A stretch of 48,347 bases of DNA, taken from positions 4,511 to 52,857 of the forward strand of contig DHCY01000017.1 in NCBI GenBank assembly GCA_002399085.1, written 5' to 3'. A model generated the notes under the pieces. The model was not told the origin of the DNA. It did not search any database and was given only the letters and a program-made list of their open reading frames with translations. Positions 40,591 through 48,347 of the stretch are shown in pieces. Position numbers and translations under genes: made by a program. The first letter of the stretch is position 1, and each line of letters begins with the position of its first letter. The stretch comes from Anaerolineaceae bacterium UBA4890 (GTDB lineage Bacteria > Chloroflexota > Anaerolineae > Anaerolineales > Anaerolineaceae).

Positions 40591-41514
40591 ATGATCAACG
40601 ACAAACCTATCTCTCGCTTTCAGAATGACTCAACGATGATGAAAAACTTGAAGGTACGCAATACTACTCAAAGTATCTGGTTTTCCATCATGTGGATTGC
40701 AGGGTTTGCCACACTGGTTGTCTTACTGCTCGTGGTTGGCTACGTCATTGTTCAGGGCGGAAAGGTGATCAACTGGGAATTCCTAACCACACCCCCGCGG
40801 GGCGGTCTTTCAGGTGATGGTGGTATTTCCACAACCCTTGGCACAACAGTCTATCTTGTTGGTCTCACGTTGCTAATAGCCACACCGCTTGGGATTGGAG
40901 CAGCAATTTATCTGATTGAATACGCAGGCGAGCAGGGGTTAACATCTCCGGTTATGCGTGTAGTCATTTCGATTACCAACTTTGCAGTTGAGACCCTCGC
41001 CGGTATCCCCTCAATTATTTTTGGTCTTTTTGGGTACGCCCTGTTTGTTTCAACGCTCCAATTTGGCTGGTCGCTTCTGTCTGCCTCGTTGGCTGGTGCA
41101 TGCCTGGTTCTGCCAACAATTATCCGCACGACCGAAGAAGCTTTATTAACAGTTCCGGATGACTATCGCCGCGGCAGCCTGGCACTTGGCGCAACGAAGT
41201 GGCAAACACTTCACAAAGTTGTACTGCCAGCTGCTCTTCCGGGCATCATCACAGGCATCGTTTTGAGTGTCGGTCGCATCATCAGTGAGACCGCCGTCTT
41301 CTTTGTCACACTCGGCGGCAGCCATCGTTTACCCACTTCCATTATGAATGGGGGTCGTACGCTTGCCTTGCATCTCTATTACCTTGCCATGGACACCAAC
41401 GCTTTTGATAAAGCGATGGGTACAGGTGCCGTCCTGGTGGTTTTAATCATTCTCATCAACTTGTCAATTAATGTTATTTCAACTAAACTCACCGCAAAAG
41501 TCCGCGGAGGATAA
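40591..41514 (+). CDS. pstA: Phosphate ABC permease PstA
   Basis: The 307-residue partner permease has six helices, with ETLAGIPSIIFGLFGYALFV, the EAA loop LLTVPDDYRRGSLALGATKWQTLHKVVLPAALPGI and GRIISETAVFFVTLG. It starts 4 nt after pstC and its stop shares one base with the pstB ATG. No good Shine-Dalgarno precedes the ATG at 40591, so the start may be read by coupling with pstC; a downstream ATG at 40636 is less likely. Confidence 0.93.
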   Translation: MINDKPISRFQNDSTMMKNLKVRNTTQSIWFSIMWIAGFATLVVLLLVVGYVIVQGGKVINWEFLTTPPRGGLSGDGGISTTLGTTVYLVGLTLLIATPLGIGAAIYLIEYAGEQGLTSPVMRVVISITNFAVETLAGIPSIIFGLFGYALFVSTLQFGWSLLSASLAGACLVLPTIIRTTEEALLTVPDDYRRGSLALGATKWQTLHKVVLPAALPGIITGIVLSVGRIISETAVFFVTLGGSHRLPTSIMNGGRTLALHLYYLAMDTNAFDKAMGTGAVLVVLIILINLSINVISTKLTAKVRGG

Positions 41515-42281
41515 TGAACACTACAAAACTTGAAACCAAAAATTACAACCTCTTTTATGGCAATTTCCATGCCCTCCGTGATATTTCCATGCAGATACCG
41601 GAAAAGAAAGTGACTGCACTGATTGGTCCTTCCGGCTGTGGTAAAAGTACCTTTTTACGCACCTTCAATCGCATGAATGACCTGATCGCAGGTGTCCGCA
41701 CCACCGGTGAAGTCTATATTGATAATAAGGATATTTTCTCGATAGACCCAGTCGCTTTACGCCAGAATGTTGGGATGGTATTCCAAAAACCAAATCCTTT
41801 CCCAAAATCAATTTTTGATAATGTCGCCTACGGTCCCCGCGTTACAGGCATGCGTGATCATAAGAAACTGGAAGAAATTGTTGAATCAAGCCTGAGGTCT
41901 GCTGCCTTGTGGAATGAAGTCAAAGACGATCTTGCTAAATCCGGGCTGGCACTTTCTGGTGGGCAGCAACAGCGCCTTTGTATTGCCCGAGCCCTGGCTG
42001 TACAACCCAGTGTGATCCTTATGGATGAACCAGCTGCTTCGCTCGACCCAATCGCCACACTAAAAATTGAAGACCTCATCCACGACCTTTCGCAAAACTA
42101 TACAATCGTGATCGTCACTCACAACATGCAGCAGGCAGGTCGCGTCTCGGACTACACCGCCTTTTTCTACACCGACGACACCCGTACCGGTCGGCTGGTC
42201 GAGTTTGACGAAACCAATACCATCTTCACTAACCCTAAAGACCAACGCACAGAAGACTATATTACCGGTCGCTTCGGTTAA
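41514..42281 (+). CDS. pstB: Phosphate ABC ATPase PstB
   Basis: The 255-residue ATPase has Walker A GPSGCGKST, FLRTFNRMNDL (PstB hallmark), Q-loop VFQKPNPFPKSIFDNVAYGPR, signature LSGGQQQRL, Walker B VILMDEPAASLD and switch His in VTHNMQQAGRVSD. It powers high-affinity phosphate import. The operon ends here; no phoU or phoB/phoR gene follows, which leaves the regulatory partners outside the window. Confidence 0.96.
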   Translation: MNTTKLETKNYNLFYGNFHALRDISMQIPEKKVTALIGPSGCGKSTFLRTFNRMNDLIAGVRTTGEVYIDNKDIFSIDPVALRQNVGMVFQKPNPFPKSIFDNVAYGPRVTGMRDHKKLEEIVESSLRSAALWNEVKDDLAKSGLALSGGQQQRLCIARALAVQPSVILMDEPAASLDPIATLKIEDLIHDLSQNYTIVIVTHNMQQAGRVSDYTAFFYTDDTRTGRLVEFDETNTIFTNPKDQRTEDYITGRFG

Positions 42282-42404
42282 ATTCAGGATGCCGCCCTCC
42301 TGCCATTCCGTACGGGTAGGGCATGTCTCCTCCCGATTTGCAGCTGCCATGCATTTTTTTGTCTACACCCTATTCTTACTAACAATTGGTAGTACGATTA
42401 ACCC

Positions 42405-43697
42405 ATGCAACCTGAAACCGACCCCAAACATCCCGAAATCGATCCGGATACCGCCCAACCTGAAAAATCCATCATTAAAAACCTCCCCCAAAACGTCTGG
42501 GCGGTCAGTCTCACCAGCTTTCTGATGGACATCTCCAGCGAGATGGTCCTCAACGTCTTGCCGCTCTTCCTATCCAATGTGTTGGGCGTAAAAACGAATA
42601 TCATCGGTCTCATTGAAGGCGTCGCCGAAGCCACCTCCAGCGTCCTCAAAGTATTCTCTGGCTGGCTTTCCGATAAAATCGGCAGCCGCAAATGGCTGGC
42701 GGTGCTTGGCTATGCCCTGTCTGCCCTTTCAAAGCCTTTCTTTTATTTTGCCAACACCTGGGAACGTATCGCTGCTATTCGTTGGACCGACCGGGTTGGC
42801 AAAGGCATCCGTACCGCCCCCCGCGACGCCTTGGTCGCTGATACCGTCCAGCCACACCACCGCGGTCTCGCTTTTGGTCTCCACCGCGCCGCAGACTCTG
42901 CTGGCGCGATGCTGGGCATCCTGATTGCTGCCTTTGTGGTCTGGCGTGTGCAGTCAACCGATGCCGCCTTCCAACAAAAAACCTTCCAGACCATCGTTCT
43001 CGTCAGCATCTTTCCAGCCGTTCTGGCTGTGATCGCCTTAGCCGTCGGTACCAGAGATGTAAAAGTGGGTAAGGCAGGTGCGGCACCCAGAATCACCTTC
43101 AAAGGATTGGGCAAAAACTTCCTGATCTTTATGATCATCGTCGGTATTTTCGACCTGGGCAACTCATCGGATGCCTTTCTGGTTTTGCGTGCCCAGGAAC
43201 GTGGTATGAGCGTATTGCATATTCTCCTGATGTTGGCAGTTTTCAATCTCATTTACGCGGAAATTTCAACCCCTGCTGGTATCCTCTCAGACAAAATCGG
43301 CAGAAAGAAGCTGATTATTGTCGGTTGGCTCATCTATGCCCTGATCTACCTTGGGTTCGCGCTCGCCGGCACTGCTGTCCACATTGTGCTGCTCTATGTT
43401 GCCTACGGGTTTTATTATGGTCTCACTTATGGCACTGCCAAAGCCATGGTTGGCGACCTGGTGCCAGCCGAACTGCGCGGCACTGCCTACGGCTCTTATA
43501 ATGCTGTGCTGGGCATTCTGGATTTTCCAGCCTCGCTGATCGCTGGTATCCTATGGAGTGGTGTAGGTTCCTGGACGGGCTTTGGTCCCTCCGCGCCGTT
43601 CTATTTTGGCGCTGCTTTAGCACTTATAGCCGCGATTCTTTTCCTTTTCTGGAAGCCAATGCTGCCTGAAAATCAGGGTTTGCCTGGAGAGGTATAA
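42405..43697 (+). CDS. Major facilitator superfamily transporter
   Basis: The 430-residue protein has a hydrophilic N-terminal tail (about 30 residues), then 12 predicted helices. The motif-A-type loop after helix 2 reads GWLSDKIGSRKWL and is repeated in the second half as GILSDKIGRKKLI. WTDRVGKGIRTAPRDALVAD follows helix 4. The substrate is unknown. TACGAT lies 6 nt before the ATG, consistent with a leaderless mRNA. The glycosyltransferase gene starts 10 nt after its stop but has its own -10 box. Confidence 0.85.
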   Translation: MQPETDPKHPEIDPDTAQPEKSIIKNLPQNVWAVSLTSFLMDISSEMVLNVLPLFLSNVLGVKTNIIGLIEGVAEATSSVLKVFSGWLSDKIGSRKWLAVLGYALSALSKPFFYFANTWERIAAIRWTDRVGKGIRTAPRDALVADTVQPHHRGLAFGLHRAADSAGAMLGILIAAFVVWRVQSTDAAFQQKTFQTIVLVSIFPAVLAVIALAVGTRDVKVGKAGAAPRITFKGLGKNFLIFMIIVGIFDLGNSSDAFLVLRAQERGMSVLHILLMLAVFNLIYAEISTPAGILSDKIGRKKLIIVGWLIYALIYLGFALAGTAVHIVLLYVAYGFYYGLTYGTAKAMVGDLVPAELRGTAYGSYNAVLGILDFPASLIAGILWSGVGSWTGFGPSAPFYFGAALALIAAILFLFWKPMLPENQGLPGEV

Positions 43698-43698
43698 T
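43693..43698 (+). promoter_or_regulatory. -10 box of the glycosyltransferase gene
   Basis: A perfect TATAAT that overlaps the MFS stop codon and ends 9 nt before the ATG at 43708. Confidence 0.5.
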
Positions 43699-43707
43699 CG
43701 TATTACT

Positions 43708-44904
43708 ATGAAAATTGGGGTATTGGCGTATCGCTTCGACTATTACACCAACCTGCGCAACATTCTCTACAAACTCCCGGAAGCCGAGTATGTACCGGTA
43801 AATGATCTTTACAGCAACCTGCGCAGGGCGGCTTTGTCTGTAAATCGCCGCCTGGGTCGCGAGCTCTTCCCAACCTTTGATCTGAACAACCAGTTCGAAG
43901 ACTTTGAAATGAATAAGGTTGATCTCCTGCATTTTTCTAATGGCGTCAGTTACGGGCGCACCCCCTGGGTTGCTCATTTTGAAACCCTCTTGCCCCGATT
44001 TTCCCCCTTGATGCAGCGCTATCATGGCAAAATCAAATTGCCTTTCATGATGACCCCTCTTTTGCAACGCGGCTTCAATGCTCTCAAATGCTCCTCGTGC
44101 AAGCGCATAATTGCCTGGTCCCAATCTGCTGCTGATATTCAACGCGACCTGCTCACAGAGCTACCCTTCGAAGAACGCGAGATAATTCTTAAAAAAATGA
44201 CCGTCCTGCACCCTCCCCAGGATGTGCTGGTTGAGCAGCCCGTTCAGCGCAGCTTCACCAATGCCAACCCGATCCGCTTTATCTTGATTGGAGCAGGGTT
44301 TTTCCGCAAAGGTGGTCGCGAGATTCTAAACGCATTTAACCACCTGGTAACAACCGAAAATGCACCGATCCGTTTGGTCCTTGTTAGTTCTTTGCACATG
44401 GATACCTATGCCGCCAAAGAAACCCAAGCTGACGCCGACTGGGCTATTCAGTTTATTTCTGAACACACAGATTGGATCGATTATTTCGATAGTTTGCCGC
44501 AGGATGACGTGCTTGAACTTATCAAAACTTGTGATGTCGGGCTCCTGCCAACCTATGCCGACACCTATGGTCTTTCAGTCTTGGAGGAGCAAGCCTGCGG
44601 ACTGCCGGTCATCACCACCGATGTGCGCGCGCTGCCCGAAATAAATAACACCGAAACTGGCTGGCTCATTCGCGTTCCCAAAAATGACCTTGGTGAGGCA
44701 CTTTATTCAACCCCAGAAGAACGCGAACGTCTCTCCCAACACATCCAGGCTGGTTTAGAAGCGATCATCGGCAGTATCGTCGCTGACCCCTCTGTCATCT
44801 TCACCAAAGGCGTGAAAGCGCTTGATCGCATCCGTGAGATGCACGACCCCGCTGCCTACGCTCAAAAACTTCGCGAAATCTACCACCAGGCGCTCGGCGA
44901 TTAG
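43708..44904 (+). CDS. Glycosyltransferase family 4 (GT-B) protein
   Basis: The 398-residue protein has a two-domain GT-B layout. The C-terminal half carries FILIGAGFFRKGGREIL and the retaining EX7E-type motif in ADTYGLSVLEEQACGLPVITTDVRALPEI (about residues 286-314), which binds the nucleotide sugar. A Cys pair, CSSCKR, lies near residue 130. The acceptor is unknown; no other glycan genes surround it. It has no membrane segment. The very short distance from TATAAT suggests a nearly leaderless message. Confidence 0.82.
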   Translation: MKIGVLAYRFDYYTNLRNILYKLPEAEYVPVNDLYSNLRRAALSVNRRLGRELFPTFDLNNQFEDFEMNKVDLLHFSNGVSYGRTPWVAHFETLLPRFSPLMQRYHGKIKLPFMMTPLLQRGFNALKCSSCKRIIAWSQSAADIQRDLLTELPFEEREIILKKMTVLHPPQDVLVEQPVQRSFTNANPIRFILIGAGFFRKGGREILNAFNHLVTTENAPIRLVLVSSLHMDTYAAKETQADADWAIQFISEHTDWIDYFDSLPQDDVLELIKTCDVGLLPTYADTYGLSVLEEQACGLPVITTDVRALPEINNTETGWLIRVPKNDLGEALYSTPEERERLSQHIQAGLEAIIGSIVADPSVIFTKGVKALDRIREMHDPAAYAQKLREIYHQALGD

Positions 44905-44947
44905 CTTTCCGTCAATTTACAACTGCTCTTTCAACGAAGGAGTAATG

Positions 44948-44953
44948 TATAAT
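44948..44953 (+). promoter_or_regulatory. -10 box of the aldolase gene
   Basis: A perfect TATAAT 29 nt before the ATG at 44983, with AAGGAGG as Shine-Dalgarno between them. Confidence 0.6.
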
Positions 44954-44982
44954 AAAAGAAAAATCCCCTCAAGGAGGCTATC

Positions 44983-45930
44983 ATGATCGTCACCACCAAA
45001 AAACTATTTGAACATGCTTATGGTAAATATGCCATTGGAGCTTACAACATCAACAACCTCGAACAGATTGTCGGACTTTTTAGGGGCAATCTGGATTCCC
45101 AGGCACCCTTCATCCTCCAGATCAGCAAAGGCGCACGCTCTTACACCAACAAAGCCTTCCTCGAAGGGCTCATCCGCGCTGCTGACGATGTTTATCCAGA
45201 AGCTATCTTCGCTGTCCATCTTGATCACGGCGATGAAGCCACCTGCTACGATTGCATCGAATCTGGTTTCTACAGCTCAGTGATGATCGATGCCAGCAGC
45301 CATCCCTTTGAAGAAAACATCGCCATCACGCGGCGCGTTGTCGACGCTGCCCACGCCAAGGGCATCGTTGTCGAAGCCGAACTGGGCATGCTTGGTGGTG
45401 TGGAAGAGCACGTTTCGGTTCACGAATCAGATGCCAAGCTGACCGACCCCGACCAGGCGCGAGAGTTCGTCGAACGCTCAGGTTGTGACTCTTTGGCAGT
45501 CGCCATCGGCACCAGCCACGGCGCCTTCAAATTCAGCGGCTCCCAGTCGCTTCATTTTGACGTTTTGGCAGAGATCCAAAATCGCCTGCCCGGTTTCCCC
45601 CTGGTTATGCACGGCTCCAGCTCTGTCCCCCAGGAAGAAGTTCAACGCATCAATGCCGCTGGTGGTACCATTTCCGGTGCCAAGGGTGTAGACCCCACCC
45701 AATTCCGCCGCGCCGCCGAACTGGGTGTAACCAAGATCAACATTGACACCGATGGTCGCCTGGTCTGGACCCGTGTTCACCGTGAGTTCTTCCGTGATTT
45801 CCCCGCCAAATTCGACCTGCGCGATCCCGGCAAGGTCTTCATGGCTGAATACGCCAAATTCATCGCCTCCAAGAACGAATACCTCGGCAGCGCTGGTCAA
45901 CTCCCCGCCGTCCGCGAATTTTTGAAATAA
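44983..45930 (+). CDS. Class II ketose-bisphosphate aldolase (fructose-bisphosphate aldolase)
   Basis: The 315-residue zinc enzyme cleaves or forms fructose 1,6-bisphosphate or a related ketose bisphosphate. Motifs are FAVHLDHGDE (catalytic Asp and Zn His), SSHPFEENI, VEAELGMLGG (Glu), AIGTSHGAFKF (Zn His), VMHGSSSVP (Zn His) and GVTKINIDTDGR (phosphate loop). The length fits class II. Tagatose-bisphosphate specificity cannot be excluded. It is monocistronic, with its own promoter and a downstream hairpin. Confidence 0.9.
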   Translation: MIVTTKKLFEHAYGKYAIGAYNINNLEQIVGLFRGNLDSQAPFILQISKGARSYTNKAFLEGLIRAADDVYPEAIFAVHLDHGDEATCYDCIESGFYSSVMIDASSHPFEENIAITRRVVDAAHAKGIVVEAELGMLGGVEEHVSVHESDAKLTDPDQAREFVERSGCDSLAVAIGTSHGAFKFSGSQSLHFDVLAEIQNRLPGFPLVMHGSSSVPQEEVQRINAAGGTISGAKGVDPTQFRRAAELGVTKINIDTDGRLVWTRVHREFFRDFPAKFDLRDPGKVFMAEYAKFIASKNEYLGSAGQLPAVREFLK

Positions 45931-45952
45931 CTCCTGCTTTTTTACCTTGTAT

Positions 45953-46041
45953 GGGAGGGCTTCCACGCCCTCCCGCCAACATCCTCGGCAAGCTGTAGAC
46001 CTGTAGGGCGGAATGCGCTTTTCTTGCGCACTCCGCCTTTT
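45953..46041 (+). terminator. Two hairpins after the aldolase gene
   Basis: GGGAGGGC/GCCCTCCC (45953-45974) and a 12-bp stem with one mismatch (46007-46018 with 46026-46037) followed by TTTTCTTCTT. The second looks like an intrinsic terminator; both resemble dispersed palindromes. Confidence 0.55.
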
Positions 46042-46074
46042 CTTCTTGTCCCCATTCCCTCGTCCCTGTTCGCG

Positions 46075-46098
46075 ATGAGCTATCAGCTATCAGCTATC
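46075..46098. repeat. ATGAGCTATCAGCTATC short-unit repeat
   Basis: Three copies of the unit AGCTATC, inverse in orientation to those at 14163 and 47822. Confidence 0.7.
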
Positions 46099-46104
46099 CC
46101 CTGT

Positions 46105-46110
46105 TATAAT
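46105..46110 (+). promoter_or_regulatory. -10 box of glnS
   Basis: A perfect TATAAT 27 nt before the glnS ATG, with AAGGAG between. The upstream region is the short-unit repeat. Confidence 0.55.
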
Positions 46111-46137
46111 TCACCAATCCAATCAAGGAGCACCAAA

Positions 46138-47817
46138 ATGACCGAAGAAACCCCTACCAAAACCAATTTCATCCGCGATATCATCGACGAGCACAACCGC
46201 ACCGGTCGCTTCGGCGGGCGCGTCCACACCCGCTTCCCACCCGAACCCAACGGCTACCTCCACATCGGGCACGCCAAAGCCCTCGTCATAGATTTCGGCA
46301 TTGCCGAAGACTACGGCGGGCTCACCAACCTGCGCTACGACGATACCAACCCCGTCAAAGAAGAGGTTGAATTCGTTGACGCTATCAAAGAAGACATCCG
46401 CTGGCTCGGCTTCGATTGGGGCGACCGCGAATTTTACGCTTCCGACTACTTCGAGCCCCTCTACCAAATGGCAATCAAGCTCATCAACAAGGGTAAAGCC
46501 TACGTAGACGAACTCTCCGCCGACGAAATGCGCGAATATCGCGGCACGCTCACCCAGCCCGGCAAAAACAGCCCCTGGCGCGACCGCCCAATCGCCGAAA
46601 ACCTCGACCTCTTCCAGCGCATGCGCGCCGGCGAATTCCCCGACGGCAGCCTCACCCTCCGCGCTAAAATCGACATGACCTCGCCCAACATGAACATGCG
46701 CGACCCCGTCATGTACCGCATCCTACACGCCGAGCACCACCGCACCGGCACCGAATGGTGCATCTACCCCATGTACGACTTCGCCCACGGTCAGTCCGAC
46801 TCCATCGAGTGCATCACCCACTCCATGTGCAGCCTCGAATACGAAAATCACCGCCCCCTGTATGACTGGTTCCTCGACGAGCTCGAGATCTTCCACCCGC
46901 AACAGATCGAATTTGCCCGCCTCAACCTCACCCACACCGTGATGTCCAAACGCAAACTGCGCAAACTGGTCGAAGAAGGGCATGTTGCTGGCTGGACCGA
47001 CCCGCGCATGCCCACCCTTGCCGCCATGCGCCGCCGCGGCTACCCCCCCGCCGCCATCCGCGAATTCATCGACACCATCGGCGTCGCCAAAGCCGACAGC
47101 TTCGTTGAGGTCGAACTGCTCGAACACATCGTACGCGACCAGCTCAACCTCACCTCACCGCGCCGCATGGCTGTGCTCGAACCGCTCAAAGTCGTCATCG
47201 ATAACTACCCCGCCGACCTCGAAGAGCAATTTGACGTGCCCGATTTTCCGCACGACCCCGAAAATTCCGCCCTGCGCAAGGTGCCTTTCGGTCGCGAAAT
47301 CTACATCGAACGCAGCGATTTCGAAGAAACCCCGCCGCCCAAATACTTCCGCCTCTCACCCGGGCGCGAAGTACGGCTGATGAACGCCTATTACATCACC
47401 TGCACCGATCTCGTCAAAGACGATCAGGGCAACCTGCTCGAAGTTCACTGCACTTACGATCCCCAAACCCGCGGTGGCATGTCGCCCGACGGTCGCAAGG
47501 TCAAGGGCACCATCCATTGGGTCGCCGCCAACCACGCCGTCGACGCCGAAGCGCGCCTCTATGAGCAAATGTTCGCCAATGAATACCCCGAAGACCTGCC
47601 CGAAGGCGAGACTTTCATGGAAAATTTCGACCCCGCCTCCAAAAGCGTGCTCATGGCAAAGCTCGAGCCTTCGCTAAAAGATGCAAAGGTCGGCGAAGTC
47701 TTCCAGTTTGTGCGCAATGGTTACTTCACGCTCGACAGCGAAGACTCCGCCCCCAATGGCCTGGTCTTCAACCGCACCATCGGTCTGGTTGATAGTTGGG
47801 CTAAGATGCATAAGTAG
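46138..47817 (+). CDS. glnS: Glutamine-tRNA ligase
   Basis: GlnRS charges tRNA-Gln directly. The 559-residue protein has PPEPNGYLHIGHAKAL (HIGH about residues 42-45), TEWCIYPMYDFAHGQSDSIECITHS, the KMSKS-equivalent VMSKRKLRKLV, and DPRMPTLAAMRRRGYPPAAIREF, which is diagnostic of GlnRS rather than GluRS. The C-terminal beta-barrel anticodon-binding domains begin about residue 335. The ATG at 46138 follows AAGGAG; the longer frame from 46024 lacks homology. Many bacteria lack this enzyme and use the amidotransferase route. Confidence 0.95.
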   Translation: MTEETPTKTNFIRDIIDEHNRTGRFGGRVHTRFPPEPNGYLHIGHAKALVIDFGIAEDYGGLTNLRYDDTNPVKEEVEFVDAIKEDIRWLGFDWGDREFYASDYFEPLYQMAIKLINKGKAYVDELSADEMREYRGTLTQPGKNSPWRDRPIAENLDLFQRMRAGEFPDGSLTLRAKIDMTSPNMNMRDPVMYRILHAEHHRTGTEWCIYPMYDFAHGQSDSIECITHSMCSLEYENHRPLYDWFLDELEIFHPQQIEFARLNLTHTVMSKRKLRKLVEEGHVAGWTDPRMPTLAAMRRRGYPPAAIREFIDTIGVAKADSFVEVELLEHIVRDQLNLTSPRRMAVLEPLKVVIDNYPADLEEQFDVPDFPHDPENSALRKVPFGREIYIERSDFEETPPPKYFRLSPGREVRLMNAYYITCTDLVKDDQGNLLEVHCTYDPQTRGGMSPDGRKVKGTIHWVAANHAVDAEARLYEQMFANEYPEDLPEGETFMENFDPASKSVLMAKLEPSLKDAKVGEVFQFVRNGYFTLDSEDSAPNGLVFNRTIGLVDSWAKMHK

Positions 47818-47821
47818 TTGA

Positions 47822-47906
47822 TTGCTCATAGCTCATAGCTGATAGGCAATAGCTCATAGCTGATGGCTCATAGCTGATAGCGGATTGCTCATGGCTGATA
47901 GCGAAT
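47822..47906. repeat. Cluster of GCTCATAGCTGATAG units
   Basis: About eight consecutive near-copies of the 9-10-nt unit (GCTCATAG, GCTGATAG) follow the glnS stop. The inverse form stands at 47967-47994, so the two blocks can pair. Confidence 0.8.
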
Positions 47907-47966
47907 CGGGCAAAAATTTCTATTTCCTCTTTCTTCTTAGGTGTAGGGCGTAAAAGTACTTTTTCC

Positions 47967-47994
47967 TATGAGCTATCACCTATCAGCTATCAGC
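47967..47994. repeat. Inverse block of the GCTGATAG units
   Basis: Three AGCTATCA-type units in the opposite orientation to 47822-47906, about 60 bp away. Confidence 0.75.
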
Positions 47995-48023
47995 CTCCCT
48001 GCTTCTCAGCTATTAGTAAATTC

Positions 48024-48032
48024 TGGTAAAAT
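48024..48032 (+). promoter_or_regulatory. Extended -10 of the tRNA gene
   Basis: TGG followed by TAAAAT (48027-48032), 12 nt before the first tRNA base. Confidence 0.5.
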
Positions 48033-48044
48033 AATCACGCTCAA

Positions 48045-48116
48045 GGGCCTGTAGCTCAATGGCGGAGCAGGCGGCTCATAACCGCTTGGTTGAAGGTTCG
48101 AATCCTTCCGGGCCCA
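48045..48116 (+). tRNA. tRNA with anticodon CAT, probably tRNA-Ile2 (else elongator Met)
   Basis: A complete 72-nt cloverleaf: acceptor GGGCCTG with CGGGCCC plus discriminator A, D arm GCTC/GAGC, anticodon stem GGCGG/CCGCT with loop CTCATAA (anticodon 48077-48079), T arm GAAGG/CCTTC with TTCGAAT. The CCA end is not encoded. The anticodon stem lacks the three G-C pairs of initiator tRNA. The segment AGCAGGCGGCTCATAACCGC and the following TTGGT closely resemble E. coli tRNA-Ile2, whose C34 is changed to lysidine. Confidence 0.92.
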
Positions 48117-48235
48117 TGATTTCTTGTTTTCTGATACCTATTCCCTATTCCCCGTTCCCCGCTCCCTGTTTGCCCAGTGAGCTAGGTGTGTAGGTCAGGT
48201 TGCGTATTTCAACCTGACATCGTGAGCGCTGGCTG

Positions 48236-48347
48236 ATGAAAACGCGGATTACCACGCTCTGCTCGCAATGACAGTAAATATGTCATCCTGAGCTTCTTTT
48301 GGCGAAGGATCTTTCCGGAATTTACAGCAAGATTCTTCACTTCGTTC
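48236..48347. repeat. Dispersed repeats at the window end
   Basis: In order: an inverse copy of the GTCATTGCGAG class (48239-48272), a GTCATCCTGAGC...GAAGGATCT unit (48281-48312), and GATTCTTCACTTCGTTC running off the window, the inverse of the 27410-27545 repeat. No gene is seen from 48117 to the end. Confidence 0.7.

Noticed and set aside
47822..47994. CRISPR-like array suggested by short regular repeats
   Set aside because: Units are only 9-10 nt, imperfect and without unique spacers of constant length; no cas genes are present.

Overview
The window looks like a chromosome segment of a Chloroflexota bacterium, most likely class Anaerolineae. This is inferred from gene content and style, not from a marker-gene search. 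Clues are the paired DUF3048 proteins, many Ala-Cys lipoproteins without any outer-membrane genes, a glutaminyl-tRNA synthetase, mid-range GC, and abundant short intergenic palindromes. There is no phage, CRISPR array or large island. Most genes are ordinary core or transport functions.

Layout. 1-150: 3' part of a structured RNA resembling 6S RNA. 225-3203: DUF3048 lipoprotein, metallophosphoesterase, DUF4349 lipoprotein. 3305-5839 (minus): translation operon prfA-prmC-tsaC. 6025-9580: histidine phosphatase and two tandem CNNM/CorC-type transporters. 9589-16170: RlmI-like methyltransferase, UbiA-like membrane protein, MalY-type PLP enzyme, cold-shock protein, SAM methyltransferase, uppP-tgt pair. 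16321-18593 (minus): two tandem double-GNAT acetyltransferases behind a strong promoter, a 30-codon leader ORF and an intrinsic terminator. 18642-19316: PHP phosphoesterase. 19350-19962: a DUF559 nuclease-like gene between near-perfect inverted repeats. 20037-24697: double-thioredoxin/CcdA fusion, divergent RelA/SpoT homologue, DUF1294 protein, YigZ protein. 24988-27364 (minus): C39-like cysteine peptidase overlapping an ABC exporter gene.

27653-31208: a cobalamin riboswitch with a terminator platform, followed by a BtuF/BtuC/BtuD-type uptake system. 31240-33963 (minus): an NRAMP-family transporter with an altered metal site, a soluble MgtE-N/CBS protein upstream of it, and a 34-codon acidic/proline-rich leader ORF before both. 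34127-36580: ArsR regulator and zinc/cadmium P-type ATPase. 36567-37802 (minus): second DUF3048 protein. 37992-42281: pstSCAB with an internally duplicated PstS. 42405-47817: MFS transporter, glycosyltransferase, class II aldolase, glnS. 48045-48116: tRNA with anticodon CAT, more like Ile2 than Met.

The three most interesting leads are: (1) the DUF559 gene flanked by inverted copies of a two-hairpin repeat that also occurs alone elsewhere in the window, a candidate REP-like element with its own nuclease; (2) the NRAMP-type plus soluble MgtE-N/CBS pair, preceded by a leader ORF that could sense Mg2+ through ribosome destabilisation; (3) the C39-like peptidase coupled to an ABC exporter. A cross-cutting observation is that many genes have a good -10 box only 6-10 nt before the ATG, suggesting frequent leaderless mRNAs.
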